In this document: piece after piece, positions 19,045-28,041 of the stretch | Position numbering within the stretch: the stretch's first letter is position 1 | How the letters are laid out: each line of letters opens with the position of its first letter | Origin: Comamonas sp. KCTC 72670 | GTDB taxonomy: Bacteria; Myxococcota; Myxococcia; Myxococcales; Myxococcaceae | DNA: 64,000 bases | NCBI GenBank assembly: GCA_014656495.1 | Contig: BNCN01000002.1 | Location: forward strand, 186,001-250,000 | Direction: 5' to 3' | Made by a program: the position numbers and the translations under genes | The notes under the pieces: model-generated | What the model saw: only the letters and a program-made list of their open reading frames with translations | Told to the model about the DNA's origin: nothing | Database searches by the model: none

Positions 19045-20355
19045 ATGGCTTCCTCGCGACTGGCACGCTGGCGTTCCTTGTTTCCCCTGGTGTTACTCAC
19101 CGCGGGCGCCGCATATGCCCTGGCGTCCTGGAACTGGTGTGGCAGCTGGGCCGAACGCGCGCCCGTGCTGGTGTCGCGGGTTCAAGGCGAAGGCCCCCTG
19201 CGCGCGGGCGCGGCGAAGGTGGCGCTCGCGCCGCCCTTTCCGGTGGTGGTGGCGGGCTACTCGCCGCCCCGGCCCGAGGCGGGGCAGGCCGACGTCCCGC
19301 TCCATGCGCGCGCGGTGGTGTTGGAGGCGGGGGGGACGCGGGTGGGGGTGGTGTCGTTGGACCTGCTGCTCGTCCCGGACGTGCTCGTCACGCGCGTGCG
19401 CGAGCGGGTGAAGGCGGCGGGGTTGAGCGAGGTGCTCGTGCTCGCCACCCACACGCATTCATCGCTGGGCGGGTATGACCCGCGGCTGGTGGCGCAGCTT
19501 TCGGGCACGGGGCGCTACCGCGAGGACGTGGTGGAGGCCATCACCGCCGCCGCGAGCGACGCGCTGTCCCGCGCCGACGCCGCGCTGGCGCCGGTGTCGC
19601 TGGAGGTGGGCGAGGCGCGCGAGCCGGACTTCGTGGCGTCTCGCAGCGGCGGCAAGGTCCCGGATGGGACGCTGACGCGCGCGGTGCTGCGGGGGGCGGA
19701 GGCGCCGGTGGCGGAGCTGCTGTTCTTCGCCGCGCACCCGACGATGGTGCCTCGGCGCCGGGCCTTCGTGGACCCGGACTACCCGGGCCGGCTCAGCGCG
19801 CTGCGTGAAGACGAGGGCAGCGGCGTGACGCTGCTGTTGCAGGGGGCGGTGGGCAACGCGTCGGTGGCGTACTCGGAGGGGGAGGGGCTGGAGCGCGTGT
19901 CGGGCTTCGCGCGGGCCCTGGCGGACCTGGCGGGCAACGCGCCGCTGGCCCCGGTGGGGGAGACGGTGCGGCTGGCGCTGGCGCGCGCGGACGCGGCGAT
20001 GCCCCGGCCGGACTCGTCGCGGCTGGTGCCGGCGCTGACGCGGGCGGCGGGCGACAACCTGCTGTGTGATTCCGCGCCCCGGCGGGCGGAGGTGGCGGCG
20101 TTGTCGCTGGGGCCGCTGAAGCTGGTGGCGGTGCCGGGCGAGCCCAGCGTGGCGGCGGGCTCGGAGCTGCTGCGGCGCACGGGGGCCACGGGCGTGCTCG
20201 GGCTAGCGGACGGTTACGTGGGGTACGTGGAGACGGCGGCGAACGTGCAGGGCGGCCTGGGCGAGTCCCGGCGTCAGTACTTCGGGCCCGCGCTGCTGGA
20301 GCGGCTGAGCGTGGCGGCCGAGCTCGTGGCGGGAGCGGCCGGCTTCACGAACTAG
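19045..20355 (+). CDS. Neutral/alkaline ceramidase-like secreted protein
   Basis: This 436-residue protein resembles the N-terminal domain of neutral/alkaline non-lysosomal ceramidases. After a hydrophobic signal or anchor segment (about 12-30) come AGAAKVALAPPFPV, VVSLDLLLVPD, ATHTHSSLGGYD (the zinc-ligand region) and LLLQGAVGNAS, in the family order. True ceramidases are about 650-750 residues and have a C-terminal immunoglobulin-like domain that is missing here. The substrate may therefore be a different amide or lipid. It should act in the periplasm or outside the cell. Myxobacteria contain ceramides, so lipid turnover is plausible but unproven. It is divergent from purF. Confidence 0.8.
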   Translation: MASSRLARWRSLFPLVLLTAGAAYALASWNWCGSWAERAPVLVSRVQGEGPLRAGAAKVALAPPFPVVVAGYSPPRPEAGQADVPLHARAVVLEAGGTRVGVVSLDLLLVPDVLVTRVRERVKAAGLSEVLVLATHTHSSLGGYDPRLVAQLSGTGRYREDVVEAITAAASDALSRADAALAPVSLEVGEAREPDFVASRSGGKVPDGTLTRAVLRGAEAPVAELLFFAAHPTMVPRRRAFVDPDYPGRLSALREDEGSGVTLLLQGAVGNASVAYSEGEGLERVSGFARALADLAGNAPLAPVGETVRLALARADAAMPRPDSSRLVPALTRAAGDNLLCDSAPRRAEVAALSLGPLKLVAVPGEPSVAAGSELLRRTGATGVLGLADGYVGYVETAANVQGGLGESRRQYFGPALLERLSVAAELVAGAAGFTN

Positions 20356-20410
20356 CGGGCCGGGCGCCGCGGGCCCGAGGGCTTGCGCGGCGCGGCCGGT
20401 CCGGTTCTGG

Positions 20411-20719
20411 CTAGAACTTCTCGAACTTGGAGTCCTTCTTGCGCTTCTTGAACAGGAGCGCGGTGCGGCCCAAGAGCTGCGCGAGCTCCGCCTGGGTGCC
20501 CTCGGCGATGCGCTGGGCGGCCTCCTGGCGCGTCTCCGGGCCCTCGTTGACCTTCACCTTGATGAGCTCGTGGTCCTGCAGCGCCTGTTCGACGGCGGCG
20601 ATGACACCTTCGGTGACGCCGGCCTGGCCGACGATGACCACCGGTTCCAGGTGGTGTCCTAGCGCGCGCAGATGGCGGCGTTGCTTCCCAGTGAGCGGCA
20701 CGTTGCTTCTCTCCTTCAT
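20411..20719 (-). CDS. yhbY: YhbY family RNA-binding protein (CRM domain)
   Basis: This 102-residue protein is a stand-alone CRM domain of typical YhbY length. It starts with LTGKQRRHLRALGHHLEPVVIVGQAGVTEGV, containing the family's GxxG-type loop, followed by HELIKVKVNEG. YhbY proteins associate with pre-50S ribosomal particles. The C-terminus KKRKKDSKFEKF is strongly basic and may strengthen RNA contact. It lies 45 bp downstream of the DUF4388/J-domain gene in the same direction and is probably transcribed with it. Confidence 0.93.
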   Translation of the reverse strand: MKERSNVPLTGKQRRHLRALGHHLEPVVIVGQAGVTEGVIAAVEQALQDHELIKVKVNEGPETRQEAAQRIAEGTQAELAQLLGRTALLFKKRKKDSKFEKF

Positions 20720-20764
20720 GGTTTCGGGTGGGGCCTCCAGGGCCCCGAGGTGAGGGGGCGCACC

Positions 20765-23590
20765 CTACTTCTTCTGCGACGCCATGCGGACTTCTCGCTG
20801 CGCGTCGATGTGGTCCGGCTGGAGCTCCACGGTGCGCTTGAAGTGCTTGAGCGACCCGGAGACATCCCCGGTCAGCTTGGCGATGACCCCGAGGAAGTAG
20901 TGCGCGGGCGCGCAACGCTCATTGCGCCGGATGGCGTTCTGGATTTCCCGGAAAGCCTCGGGCTGGGCGGCCTTCTTGTCCGCCGCGGTGAAGAAGCGCG
21001 CGTAGCCCCGCCACGCGTAGAACTCCGCTTCCTCCGGGTTCAGCTTGATGGCCTCGTCGAGCATCTTCACGGCGTCCGGGAACTTGCGCGCCTTCACCAG
21101 GATGCAGGACTTCTGGAACAGCTCCTCGGCCATGAGGATGCCGTTGATGTCCACGCCGTCGCCGCTGCCGCCGCTCTTGAGCTCCTCGATGTAGCTGGCG
21201 CGGCTCTTGTCGTCGGAGAGCGTGCGGTAGGCGTCGCCGATGTACGCGAAGACCTCGGCCTTCAGCTTCTCCAGCTCCTGCGGCGCGCCCTGCGGCAGCG
21301 TGTCCGGGTGGTAGAGCTTGGCGAGGCGGAAGTAGGCGATCTTCACCGCGCTGGAGTTCGTCTGCTCCGTCAGCCCGAGCCGCTGGAAGTGGTTCTGCTG
21401 CTTCATCGCGGTGGTGAGCTGGCGCAGGGCGGGAATCTCGTCCGCGCCGGGCGCATTCGCGGGCGCGGCGGCGGGGGACTGCGGTGGACGCGCGGCGGTG
21501 GCGCCAGGGCCCGCGGTGGGCACGGGGCTCGCGGGACGTGCTCCCGGGCCCGCGGTGGGCACGGGGCCCGCGGGACGTGCTCCCGGGCCCGCGGTGGGCA
21601 CGGGGCTCGCGGGACGTGCTCCCGGGCCCGCGGTGGGCACGGGGCGCGGTGCTCCAGGCTGCGCGCCCACGGCGCCGGGACCGGCGATGGGCTGGTTGGG
21701 GGCGGTGCCCGCTGGGCGCGGGGCTCCCGCCGCGCTGGGGCCCGAGGTGGGCGCACCCGCCGTGCCGGGGCCCGCGATGGGCTGCCCGCCCGCGACGTTG
21801 GGGGCCGGGGCCGCCGGACGCTGCGCGCCCGCGATGGGCTGTCCGCCCGCGACGTTGGGGCCTGGCGGGCGCTGAGCGCCTGCGACGGGCGGGCCTCCCG
21901 CGATGTTGGGCGCGGTGCCAACAGGAGACTGTGCGCCCGCGACGGGCTGTCCGCCCGCGATGTTGGGCGGGGTGCCCGCGGGACGCTGAGCGCCAGGGAT
22001 GGGCTGGCCCGTGGGGTGTTGCGCGCCGACCGCGCCTGGGGCCGCGGGACGCTGTGCCCCGGCGCCGTGCTGTCCCGGCATCCCAGCGGGCTGTGCACCA
22101 GGGGCTCCAACGTGTTGTCCCGCGGCGGTGTTGGCTCCGCCAGGACGCTGCGAGGCGCCGGTGGCCTGCTCGGCGCCCGGGGCGGTCCGGGCCTGCCCGG
22201 CGAACGACACCGCATCCAGCTCCTTGAGCAGGAAGGCGAGCCGCAGCAGGTGGTCCGCGTCCTGCGCGAAGTCCGTCAGGAGCTGCGCAATCGAGCGCAC
22301 GCCGTCGATGACCGTGAGCGCGCGGACCTCATGTGGCGTGAGGCGCAGCTCGCTCGCGGCCACGACGCCGCCGGACTTCATGATGGGGAGCGGGAGCACC
22401 ATCGTCAGCCTGCGCTTGAGGTCCGCGGAAGGGATGCGGCGCACCGTGTCGCTCAGCACCGCCCACCGGTTGCCCAGCGGCATCGCCTTGTTGGCCGGCA
22501 GGTCTCGCAGCTCGAAGGTGAAGGTGCCTGCCTCCGCCTTGAGGCCCCGGCCCAGGATGCCCGCCGCGCGCTGCGCCAGGAACGCGAAGGCCGTGGCGGG
22601 CTGGAGCAGGCCCAGTCCGAAGAGCGCGGTGAGCAGGTCTCCGCCGAAGCGCTCCAGGGAGGGCTCGGCCTGCTGGAGTTGCGCGGCCGTGAGCAGCTGC
22701 GCCGCGATCAAGGACGGCCCGAGCGCCTCCTCCGGGTGCGTCGAGTCGACGAACTCGGGGTTGCCCTTGCGGAAGTGGATGTGGACGGCGCGGTCCGCCA
22801 GCGTCAGCGTGAGCAGGCCCGTCTGCTCTCGCGCGGCGATGCGGCCGTAGAGGCGGATGGGGGAGAACTGCTCCAGCGGACCACGCGCTGGAATCTCCGG
22901 CGCGGCGTCATCGCCCTCCACCGCGGGGACGGCCACGGGGAGGGGCGCGGGATGCGGGGCGGGGCTGGCCGTGGGCGCCGCGGCGGGTGCTCCCGGTGGA
23001 CGTTGCGCAGCGGCAGCGGGAGGCCGCGCCTGCTGTGCGGGAGCCACCGGACGTCGAGCGGGGTCCACGCCGGCTCGCGCACCCGGGCCCGCCATGGGCG
23101 CCGCGCCAGGGCCCGCCACGGGCCTCGTGCCCGGGCCGGCGACTGGCGCCGCGCCAGGACCCGCCACGGGCCTCGTGCCCGGGCCGGCGACTGGCGCCGC
23201 GCCAGGGCCCGCCATGGGCGCCCCGCCAGGACCCGTCATGGGTGCTCCACCTGGGCCTGCCACAGGCGCTCCGCCCGGGCCTGCCATGGGCGGCCCACCC
23301 AGCGTCGGCGCGCGGCCCCCTGGAGGGACGGCCGCCTGGGCACCTTGCGAGGAAGCCGCCTGTTCCACCGAGGCGGGCGCTCCCGGGCCCCACAGCTCAC
23401 GCGGGACGACGTCCCGGGCTTCGGGGAAGCGCCAGGGAAAGGCGAAGTTGAGCCCGTCCTCGGACATCTGGAGCCGGCCCTGGATGGAGCCGCTCTCGAT
23501 GAGCAGTTCGATGGTCGGCAGGGTGAGGGGCCCCCACATGGTGCCCCTGTCGTTGCGGACCCAGTACTGCCGGACCTCACCCTCCGCCAT
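20765..23590 (-). CDS. GYF-like / DUF4388 / J-domain / TPR mosaic protein
   Basis: This 941-residue protein combines at least four modules. Residues about 5-75 look like a GYF_2-type domain ([17 protein letters not shown]). A Gly/Pro/Ala-rich repeat linker (about 85-210) follows. A DUF4388-like domain (about 225-420) has [17 protein letters not shown] and the typical [13 protein letters not shown] second long Pro/Gly linker (about 430-720) leads to a J domain with the HPD motif ([11 protein letters not shown]), and TPR-like helices (about 830-935) close the protein. The J domain suggests it recruits DnaK. No ATPase or enzyme domain is present. The client and pathway are unknown. It lies 99 bp downstream of the six-cysteine repeat gene and 45 bp upstream of yhbY. 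Confidence 0.85.
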   Translation of the reverse strand: MAEGEVRQYWVRNDRGTMWGPLTLPTIELLIESGSIQGRLQMSEDGLNFAFPWRFPEARDVVPRELWGPGAPASVEQAASSQGAQAAVPPGGRAPTLGGPPMAGPGGAPVAGPGGAPMTGPGGAPMAGPGAAPVAGPGTRPVAGPGAAPVAGPGTRPVAGPGAAPMAGPGARAGVDPARRPVAPAQQARPPAAAAQRPPGAPAAAPTASPAPHPAPLPVAVPAVEGDDAAPEIPARGPLEQFSPIRLYGRIAAREQTGLLTLTLADRAVHIHFRKGNPEFVDSTHPEEALGPSLIAAQLLTAAQLQQAEPSLERFGGDLLTALFGLGLLQPATAFAFLAQRAAGILGRGLKAEAGTFTFELRDLPANKAMPLGNRWAVLSDTVRRIPSADLKRRLTMVLPLPIMKSGGVVAASELRLTPHEVRALTVIDGVRSIAQLLTDFAQDADHLLRLAFLLKELDAVSFAGQARTAPGAEQATGASQRPGGANTAAGQHVGAPGAQPAGMPGQHGAGAQRPAAPGAVGAQHPTGQPIPGAQRPAGTPPNIAGGQPVAGAQSPVGTAPNIAGGPPVAGAQRPPGPNVAGGQPIAGAQRPAAPAPNVAGGQPIAGPGTAGAPTSGPSAAGAPRPAGTAPNQPIAGPGAVGAQPGAPRPVPTAGPGARPASPVPTAGPGARPAGPVPTAGPGARPASPVPTAGPGATAARPPQSPAAAPANAPGADEIPALRQLTTAMKQQNHFQRLGLTEQTNSSAVKIAYFRLAKLYHPDTLPQGAPQELEKLKAEVFAYIGDAYRTLSDDKSRASYIEELKSGGSGDGVDINGILMAEELFQKSCILVKARKFPDAVKMLDEAIKLNPEEAEFYAWRGYARFFTAADKKAAQPEAFREIQNAIRRNERCAPAHYFLGVIAKLTGDVSGSLKHFKRTVELQPDHIDAQREVRMASQKK
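21507..21650. repeat. 39-bp in-frame tandem repeats (3.7 copies)
   Basis: Three complete and one partial near-identical 39-bp units lie at 21507, 21546, 21585 and 21624. They encode a 13-residue unit of the form [13 protein letters not shown] in the second linker of the GYF/DUF4388/J-domain protein. Copy number can change by slippage without breaking the frame. Confidence 0.85.
23078..23290. repeat. 24-bp in-frame repeats, including two near-identical 48-bp copies
   Basis: About nine degenerate 24-bp units encode the 8-residue pattern GPGxxPxA in the first linker of the same mosaic protein. Two 48-bp double units (23097-23144 and 23145-23192) differ at a single base, which suggests a recent duplication. 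Confidence 0.8.
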
Positions 23591-23689
23591 GCGCGGCCTT
23601 GCTCCTTCGTGCTGCGAGAAAAGCGAACCCTACCGCTGTCCTCCGGCACATCCAAGCGGACGGCCGGAGCGCCAGCCCCTTACTTCGAC

Positions 23690-24502
23690 TCAGGGCGCCG
23701 CGCCATCCAGCGCCGCCAGTCCGAGCGCCGCCAGACACGCCGTGTCGGCCTTCTGTTCAGCCGGCGGGTCGAAGCAGTGGACCTCGCTGTCGAAGACCTT
23801 GCACACCCCGTCCGGGGTGGCCGCGCACGCGGACTGGGTGAAGGCGGTGGCGCAGGCGTACCCGCACACCGGGCCCCGCTCGCTGTTCTTGCACTGCGGG
23901 GTGGGCAGCTCGCGCTTCCAGGCGCACAGCGCGGCGGGCGGCGGGTCGAAGCAGGTGACCTTGCTGCCCGCGACCTTGCAGATGCCCGCGGGCGTCCGGG
24001 CGCAGCGCATGCCCTCCGCGGACTTCATGCAGTTGTAGCCACACGTCGACTCCACGGCGTTGCTGTGACACTCCGCGCGGGGCGTGTCCTTGCCGTACAC
24101 GGCGAAGACGACCGCGGATGGGTCGAAGCACTCCAGCTCGCCGCCGCGGCTGCGGCACACGCCCGCCGGGGACTGCGCGCACTTCACGCGCCCGGGCTGC
24201 GTCACGCAGTTGTAGCCACACGCCACCGCGCCATCGACGCTCTGACACTCGGGCTTGGGCAGCGCGTCGCCATAGGCCTTCCGCACGTGCGCCGGCGGGT
24301 CGAAGCAGACAGCCTGTCCGTCAATCACCTGGCAGTGGCCCTGCAGCGTCTGGGCGCACCGCACGCGCTGTCCGTCCGACAAGCACTTGTAGCCACAGGA
24401 CACCTTGCCGTCGATGGAGCGGCAGGTGGCGGCGGAGGGGTCCTGTGGAATCGGAACCGAGCCCAGGGTGAGCGCCAACGTGGTGATGAGGGTCGCGAGC
24501 AC
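23690..24502 (-). CDS. Secreted protein with four six-cysteine repeats
   Basis: This protein of 270 residues starts with GTG at 24502 (GAGG about 6 bases upstream) and has an N-terminal hydrophobic segment (LATLITTLALTLGS) that probably acts as a signal peptide, though it lacks the usual basic residues. It then consists almost entirely of four tandem 59-residue repeats (from residues 27, 86, 145 and 204). Each has the exact cysteine pattern C-x8-C-x3-C-x8-C-x7-C-x8-C. Conserved non-cysteine features are CGYxC and CFDPP. Six cysteines per unit suggest three disulfides and export to the periplasm or surface. I do not recognise the domain. The gene is divergent from the TSUP permease and upstream of the DUF4388/J-domain gene. 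Confidence 0.8.
   Translation of the reverse strand: MLATLITTLALTLGSVPIPQDPSAATCRSIDGKVSCGYKCLSDGQRVRCAQTLQGHCQVIDGQAVCFDPPAHVRKAYGDALPKPECQSVDGAVACGYNCVTQPGRVKCAQSPAGVCRSRGGELECFDPSAVVFAVYGKDTPRAECHSNAVESTCGYNCMKSAEGMRCARTPAGICKVAGSKVTCFDPPPAALCAWKRELPTPQCKNSERGPVCGYACATAFTQSACAATPDGVCKVFDSEVHCFDPPAEQKADTACLAALGLAALDGAAP
23774..24424 (-). repeat. Four 177-bp coding repeats (six-cysteine module)
   Basis: The repeats have a constant period of 59 codons and invariant cysteine spacing, although the DNA copies have diverged. The linker of repeat 3 and the tail of repeat 4 each contain one extra cysteine, which may pair with each other. Confidence 0.85.
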
Positions 24503-24637
24503 GGGGACCTCGGCGGGGGGAGTGGGGGCGTCCCGGCATTGACGCCCAAGGCAGGCGATGACGCAAGAAGCGGGCGGTGATGGGCGGCGGCCCGGGCCCG
24601 TGATACCCAGGCGCCGCCCGCGAGGAGGTCCATCCCG

Positions 24638-25414
24638 GTGGACGTGGACGTCAGCACGCTGCACCTCATCCTGCTGTGCCTCGCCGCGCTGGTCGCGGGC
24701 ATGGTGGACGCCATCGCGGGGGGCGGCGGGCTCATCTCGCTGCCCGCGCTGCTGGCCGCCGGACTGCCGCCGCACGTGGCGCTGGGCACCAACAAGGGCC
24801 AGTCCGTCTTCGGCTCGTTCGCCGCGCTGGTGCGCTTCTCGCGCGCGGGCCTGGTGGACGGGACGCTGGCGCGCACGACGTTCCCCTTCGGCCTGGGCGG
24901 CGCCTTCGCGGGGGCCGCGCTGGTGTTGCTGGTGTCGCCGGAGGTGCTCAAGCCGCTGGTGCTGGTGCTGCTCATCGCGGTGGCGGGGTTCCTCGCCTTC
25001 CGCAAGGCGCCGCGCCCGGGGGACACGCCCGAGCCCCGCCCGCCCGCGCGGGCCCGGGCCATTGGCGCGCTCATCGCGCTGGCCATCGGCACCTATGACG
25101 GCTTCTTCGGGCCCGGGACGGGCACCTTCCTCATCGTGGCCTTCTCGTCCCTGCTGGGCCACGGGCTGGCGCGCGCGTCCGCGGACGCGAAGGTGGTGAA
25201 CTTCGCGTCCAACCTCGCGTCCGTGGCGCTGTTCACCCTCAAGGGCGTGGTGCTGTGGAAGGTCGCGCTGCCCATGGCGGGCGCGCAGTTCGCCGGCGCC
25301 TACCTGGGCGCGCACCTGGCGGTGCAGGGCGGCGACAAACTGGTCCGCAAGGTGGTGCTGGGCGTGGTGCTCGCCCTGGTGCTCAAGCTGGGGCACGACG
25401 TGGTGACGGGCTGA
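24638..25414 (+). CDS. TSUP (TauE/SafE) family permease
   Basis: This 258-residue integral membrane protein has about eight hydrophobic helices. It carries the duplicated TSUP signature: GMVDAIAGGGGLISLPALL in the first half with LGTNKGQSVFGS, and GTYDGFFGPGTGTFLI in the second half with KVVNFASNLAS. It is closest in pattern to the YfcA branch. Members move sulfite, sulfoacetate or other organic anions; the substrate here is unknown. The start is GTG at 24638, with GGAGG about 10 bases upstream. It is divergent from the six-cysteine repeat gene. Confidence 0.92.
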   Translation: MDVDVSTLHLILLCLAALVAGMVDAIAGGGGLISLPALLAAGLPPHVALGTNKGQSVFGSFAALVRFSRAGLVDGTLARTTFPFGLGGAFAGAALVLLVSPEVLKPLVLVLLIAVAGFLAFRKAPRPGDTPEPRPPARARAIGALIALAIGTYDGFFGPGTGTFLIVAFSSLLGHGLARASADAKVVNFASNLASVALFTLKGVVLWKVALPMAGAQFAGAYLGAHLAVQGGDKLVRKVVLGVVLALVLKLGHDVVTG

Positions 25415-25439
25415 GCGCCCGTCACGTCACGCCATCACC

Positions 25440-25955
25440 TCAGCCGATGTGCACCAGCAGGGCCTCGCCGCGCGTGGCGACGGTGGCCACGAACTTCTGG
25501 AGCTCCTCGAAGTAGGAGACGAGCTCCTCCAGCGGGTCCACTTCCGTCTCGGGCTCATCCCAGGTGCCGGGGTAGATGTCCTGGGCCTGCATGGCGGCCG
25601 TGTCGTAGCGCGAGCGCAGCGTCTTCTCCGTCACCCGCTGGAGCGCGGTGGACAGCGCCTTCACCTGCTCGGCGGTGAAGATGCGGGCGGTGCCCTCGTC
25701 GGAGGGGATGTCGCCCACGTCCTCGCCGCCGCGCACCAGGAAGTCCAGGGGCGCGGCGCCTTCCCACGGCGTGCCGGTCAGCAGGTACTGGAGCCCGTGC
25801 CACGCCTCGCCGATGTCCAGCTCCAGGAACGCCGAGCCTTGCGCGTCACCGAAGTCCTCCTCGTCGTCGAGGAACGCCTCCAGCGCCTCGGGCGCTCGAA
25901 GCAGGGCGACGCGCTGGGCCTCGGTGACGGTGCGCAGGGAGCAGAGCATCTCCAT
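25440..25955 (-). CDS. DUF1877 family protein
   Basis: This 171-residue protein matches the DUF1877/YfbM family, recognisable from EAFLDDEEDF, ELDIGEAWHGLQYLLTG near the centre and the C-terminal LVSYFEELQKFV. The family has a known fold but no established function and occurs scattered in bacteria. It is the last gene of the acyl-CoA carboxylase run, starting 4 bp after the biotin-carrier gene stop, so it is very likely translated from the same mRNA. No link between DUF1877 and carboxylases is known to me. Confidence 0.88.
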   Translation of the reverse strand: MEMLCSLRTVTEAQRVALLRAPEALEAFLDDEEDFGDAQGSAFLELDIGEAWHGLQYLLTGTPWEGAAPLDFLVRGGEDVGDIPSDEGTARIFTAEQVKALSTALQRVTEKTLRSRYDTAAMQAQDIYPGTWDEPETEVDPLEELVSYFEELQKFVATVATRGEALLVHIG

Positions 25956-25959
25956 CGCG

Positions 25960-26469
25960 CTACTCCACCACCACCAGCTTGGCGTTGTTCTCCACGGGGG
26001 TGCCTTCCTTGGCGAACAGCTCCGTGACCTTGCCGGCCTTGGGGCTCTTGAGCTCGTTCTCCATCTTCATGGCCTCCACCACGACGAGGCCCTGGCCTTC
26101 CTTCACCTCGTCGCCGACCTGGACCAGCACCTTCACCACCTTGCCCGGCATGGGCGCGGTGACGAGCTGCTTGCCCTCCACGGAGAAGGCCGCGTTGGCC
26201 GCGCGCAGCCGCAGCCGGCGCTCGTCCGCCACGTCGATGCGGTTCACCTGTCCGCGCAGGAGCACGCCGAGCTCGTCGCCGTTCTCCTCGAACTCGACGT
26301 TGTACGACTCGCCGTCCACCAGCATGGACAAGGTGCCGTGCTCCAGCTCCAGCGCGTCCACCTGGTACGTGGTGCCGTTCACGGTGATTTTGTACTGGTC
26401 GTTCCCCAGGGGCTCCAGGTCCACCGGAGCCGCTTCCTTCTGACCCTGCTGCTTCGCGAAGTAACGCAT
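25960..26469 (-). CDS. accB: Biotin carboxyl carrier protein of acyl-CoA carboxylase
   Basis: This 169-residue protein carries biotin between the carboxylase and carboxyltransferase half-reactions. The C-terminal biotinyl domain (about 95-169) has the biotin acceptor in VVEAMKMENEL and the preceding APMPGKVVKVLV. The N-terminal half (about 15-85) is a BT-like or linker domain similar to that fused in propionyl- or methylcrotonyl-CoA carboxylase alpha chains. That supports a propionyl/acetyl-type complex rather than the E. coli AccABCD type. The start at 26469 is chosen because the family begins there and the upstream in-frame extension overlaps accC. accC ends 22 bp upstream. Confidence 0.94.
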   Translation of the reverse strand: MRYFAKQQGQKEAAPVDLEPLGNDQYKITVNGTTYQVDALELEHGTLSMLVDGESYNVEFEENGDELGVLLRGQVNRIDVADERRLRLRAANAAFSVEGKQLVTAPMPGKVVKVLVQVGDEVKEGQGLVVVEAMKMENELKSPKAGKVTELFAKEGTPVENNAKLVVVE

Positions 26470-26491
26470 GGAAGTCCTCAAGGGCTGGGGG

Positions 26492-28003
26492 TTAGCGGCG
26501 CGTGCGCAGCGCCTGCTTCCACGGGGAGACGCCGCCGTTGCCCTGGCCACCGTTGGCGGCGGGCAGCGTCTTCAGGCGCTTCTGGTCCTTCTGGTACGTG
26601 TGCACCACGCTGGCCAGCAGCGCCATCTCGCTCAGCTTCGGGTCCTCGGCGCCCAGCAGCGCGTCGTGCTGGCGGGTGAGGAAGCTGGTGTCGTAGTCGC
26701 CCTCGATGAACTCGGGGTTCGCCAGGATGGCCTTCAGGTAGCGGATGTTGGTGGTGATGCCCTTCACCACGTACTCGGACAGCGCGCGCTGCGTCCGGGC
26801 AATCGCCTCGCGCCGCGTGGGGGCCCACACGGACAGCTTGGAGATCATCGGGTCGTAGACATTGGGCACGGTGTACCCGGGGAACACGCCCGAGTCGTCG
26901 CGCACGTTGGGTCCACCCGGCACGCGCAGGTAGGTGATCTTGCCCGGGCTGGGCATGAAGTTGCGGCTCGGGTCCTCGGCGTAGACGCGCACCTCGATGG
27001 AGTGCCCGTTCGGCCGGGGCGCCTCGGTGAGGCCGAGCTTCTCGCCCTCGGCGGCGCGAATCTGCATGGCGACCAGGTCCAGGCCCGTCACCCACTCCGT
27101 CACCGGGTGCTCCACCTGGAGGCGGGTGTTCATCTCCAGGAAGTAGAAGTTGCGGTGCACGTCGACCAGGAACTCCACCGTGCCGGCGCCCACGTAGTTG
27201 ACGGCCTTGGCCGCCTTCACCGCGACCTCGCCCATCTTCGCGCGCAGCTCCGGCGAGAGGATGGGGCTGGGCGTCTCCTCCACCACCTTCTGGTGACGGC
27301 GCTGCGCGGAGCACTCGCGCTCGTTCAGGTGGATGGTGTTGCCGTACTGGTCGGCGAAGACCTGGATCTCCACGTGGTGTGGCTTCTCCAGGTACTTCTC
27401 GATGTAGACGGCGTCGTTGCCGAAGGCGTTGAGGGCCTCGCTCTTGGCGGCGCGCCACGAGGACTCGAAGTCCTCCATGCGCTCCACCTTGCGCATGCCC
27501 TTGCCGCCGCCGCCGCCCGCGGCCTTGAGCATGACGGGGCAGCCAATCTTCTCCACGTAGGCGCGCGCCTCTTCCACGGTGGCGACGGGCTCGGTGGTGC
27601 CGGGCACCACGGGCACGCCGGCCTTGATCATGTTCGCGCGGGCGCGGGTCTTCTCGCCCATGGAGTCCATGGCGGAGGCCGGCGGACCGATGAAGGTCAG
27701 CCCGGCGGACTCGCAGGCGCGGACGAAGGAGGCGTTCTCGGACAGGAAGCCGTAGCCGGGGTGGATGGCATCCGCGCCGGCCTGCTTCGCGGCGTCGAGG
27801 ATGCGCTGCTGCACCAGGTAGCTCTCACGCGAGGGCGGGGGCCCCACGAAGATGGCCTGGTCGGCCGTGCGCACGTGAAGGGCGGAGCGGTCCGCCTCCG
27901 AGTACACCGCCACCGTGGCGATGCCGAGCTCCTTGCAGGTGCGCATCACCCGGATGGCGATCTCGCCGCGATTGGCGACGAGCACTTTGCGGATCTTGGG
28001 CAT
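26492..28003 (-). CDS. accC: Biotin carboxylase subunit of acyl-CoA carboxylase
   Basis: This 503-residue ATP-grasp enzyme carboxylates biotin on the carrier protein using bicarbonate. The N-terminus KVLVANRGEIAIRVMRTC, the glycine-rich ATP loop AAGGGGGKGMR, EIQVFADQYGN, the catalytic region ECSAQRRHQKVVEE and FLEMNTRLQVEHPVTE are all present. About 50 extra residues at the C-terminus compared with E. coli AccC resemble the alpha-chain form whose carrier domain has been split off, here as the next gene. It lies 38 bp after the unknown gene and 22 bp before accB. Confidence 0.96.
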   Translation of the reverse strand: MPKIRKVLVANRGEIAIRVMRTCKELGIATVAVYSEADRSALHVRTADQAIFVGPPPSRESYLVQQRILDAAKQAGADAIHPGYGFLSENASFVRACESAGLTFIGPPASAMDSMGEKTRARANMIKAGVPVVPGTTEPVATVEEARAYVEKIGCPVMLKAAGGGGGKGMRKVERMEDFESSWRAAKSEALNAFGNDAVYIEKYLEKPHHVEIQVFADQYGNTIHLNERECSAQRRHQKVVEETPSPILSPELRAKMGEVAVKAAKAVNYVGAGTVEFLVDVHRNFYFLEMNTRLQVEHPVTEWVTGLDLVAMQIRAAEGEKLGLTEAPRPNGHSIEVRVYAEDPSRNFMPSPGKITYLRVPGGPNVRDDSGVFPGYTVPNVYDPMISKLSVWAPTRREAIARTQRALSEYVVKGITTNIRYLKAILANPEFIEGDYDTSFLTRQHDALLGAEDPKLSEMALLASVVHTYQKDQKRLKTLPAANGGQGNGGVSPWKQALRTRR

Positions 28004-28041
28004 GGGGCCCGTCTAGCACGGGGCGCCCCTGTTTGCCGCCT

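Noticed and set aside
21507-21650. 39-bp repeats as a possible CRISPR array or recombination site
   Set aside because: No unique spacers exist and all copies are in frame with a Pro/Gly linker.
20672-24580. A 1302-codon open frame on the plus strand
   Set aside because: Antisense to the DUF4388/J-domain and six-cysteine genes and composed of low-complexity Arg/Gly/Ala sequence; a GC-driven artefact.
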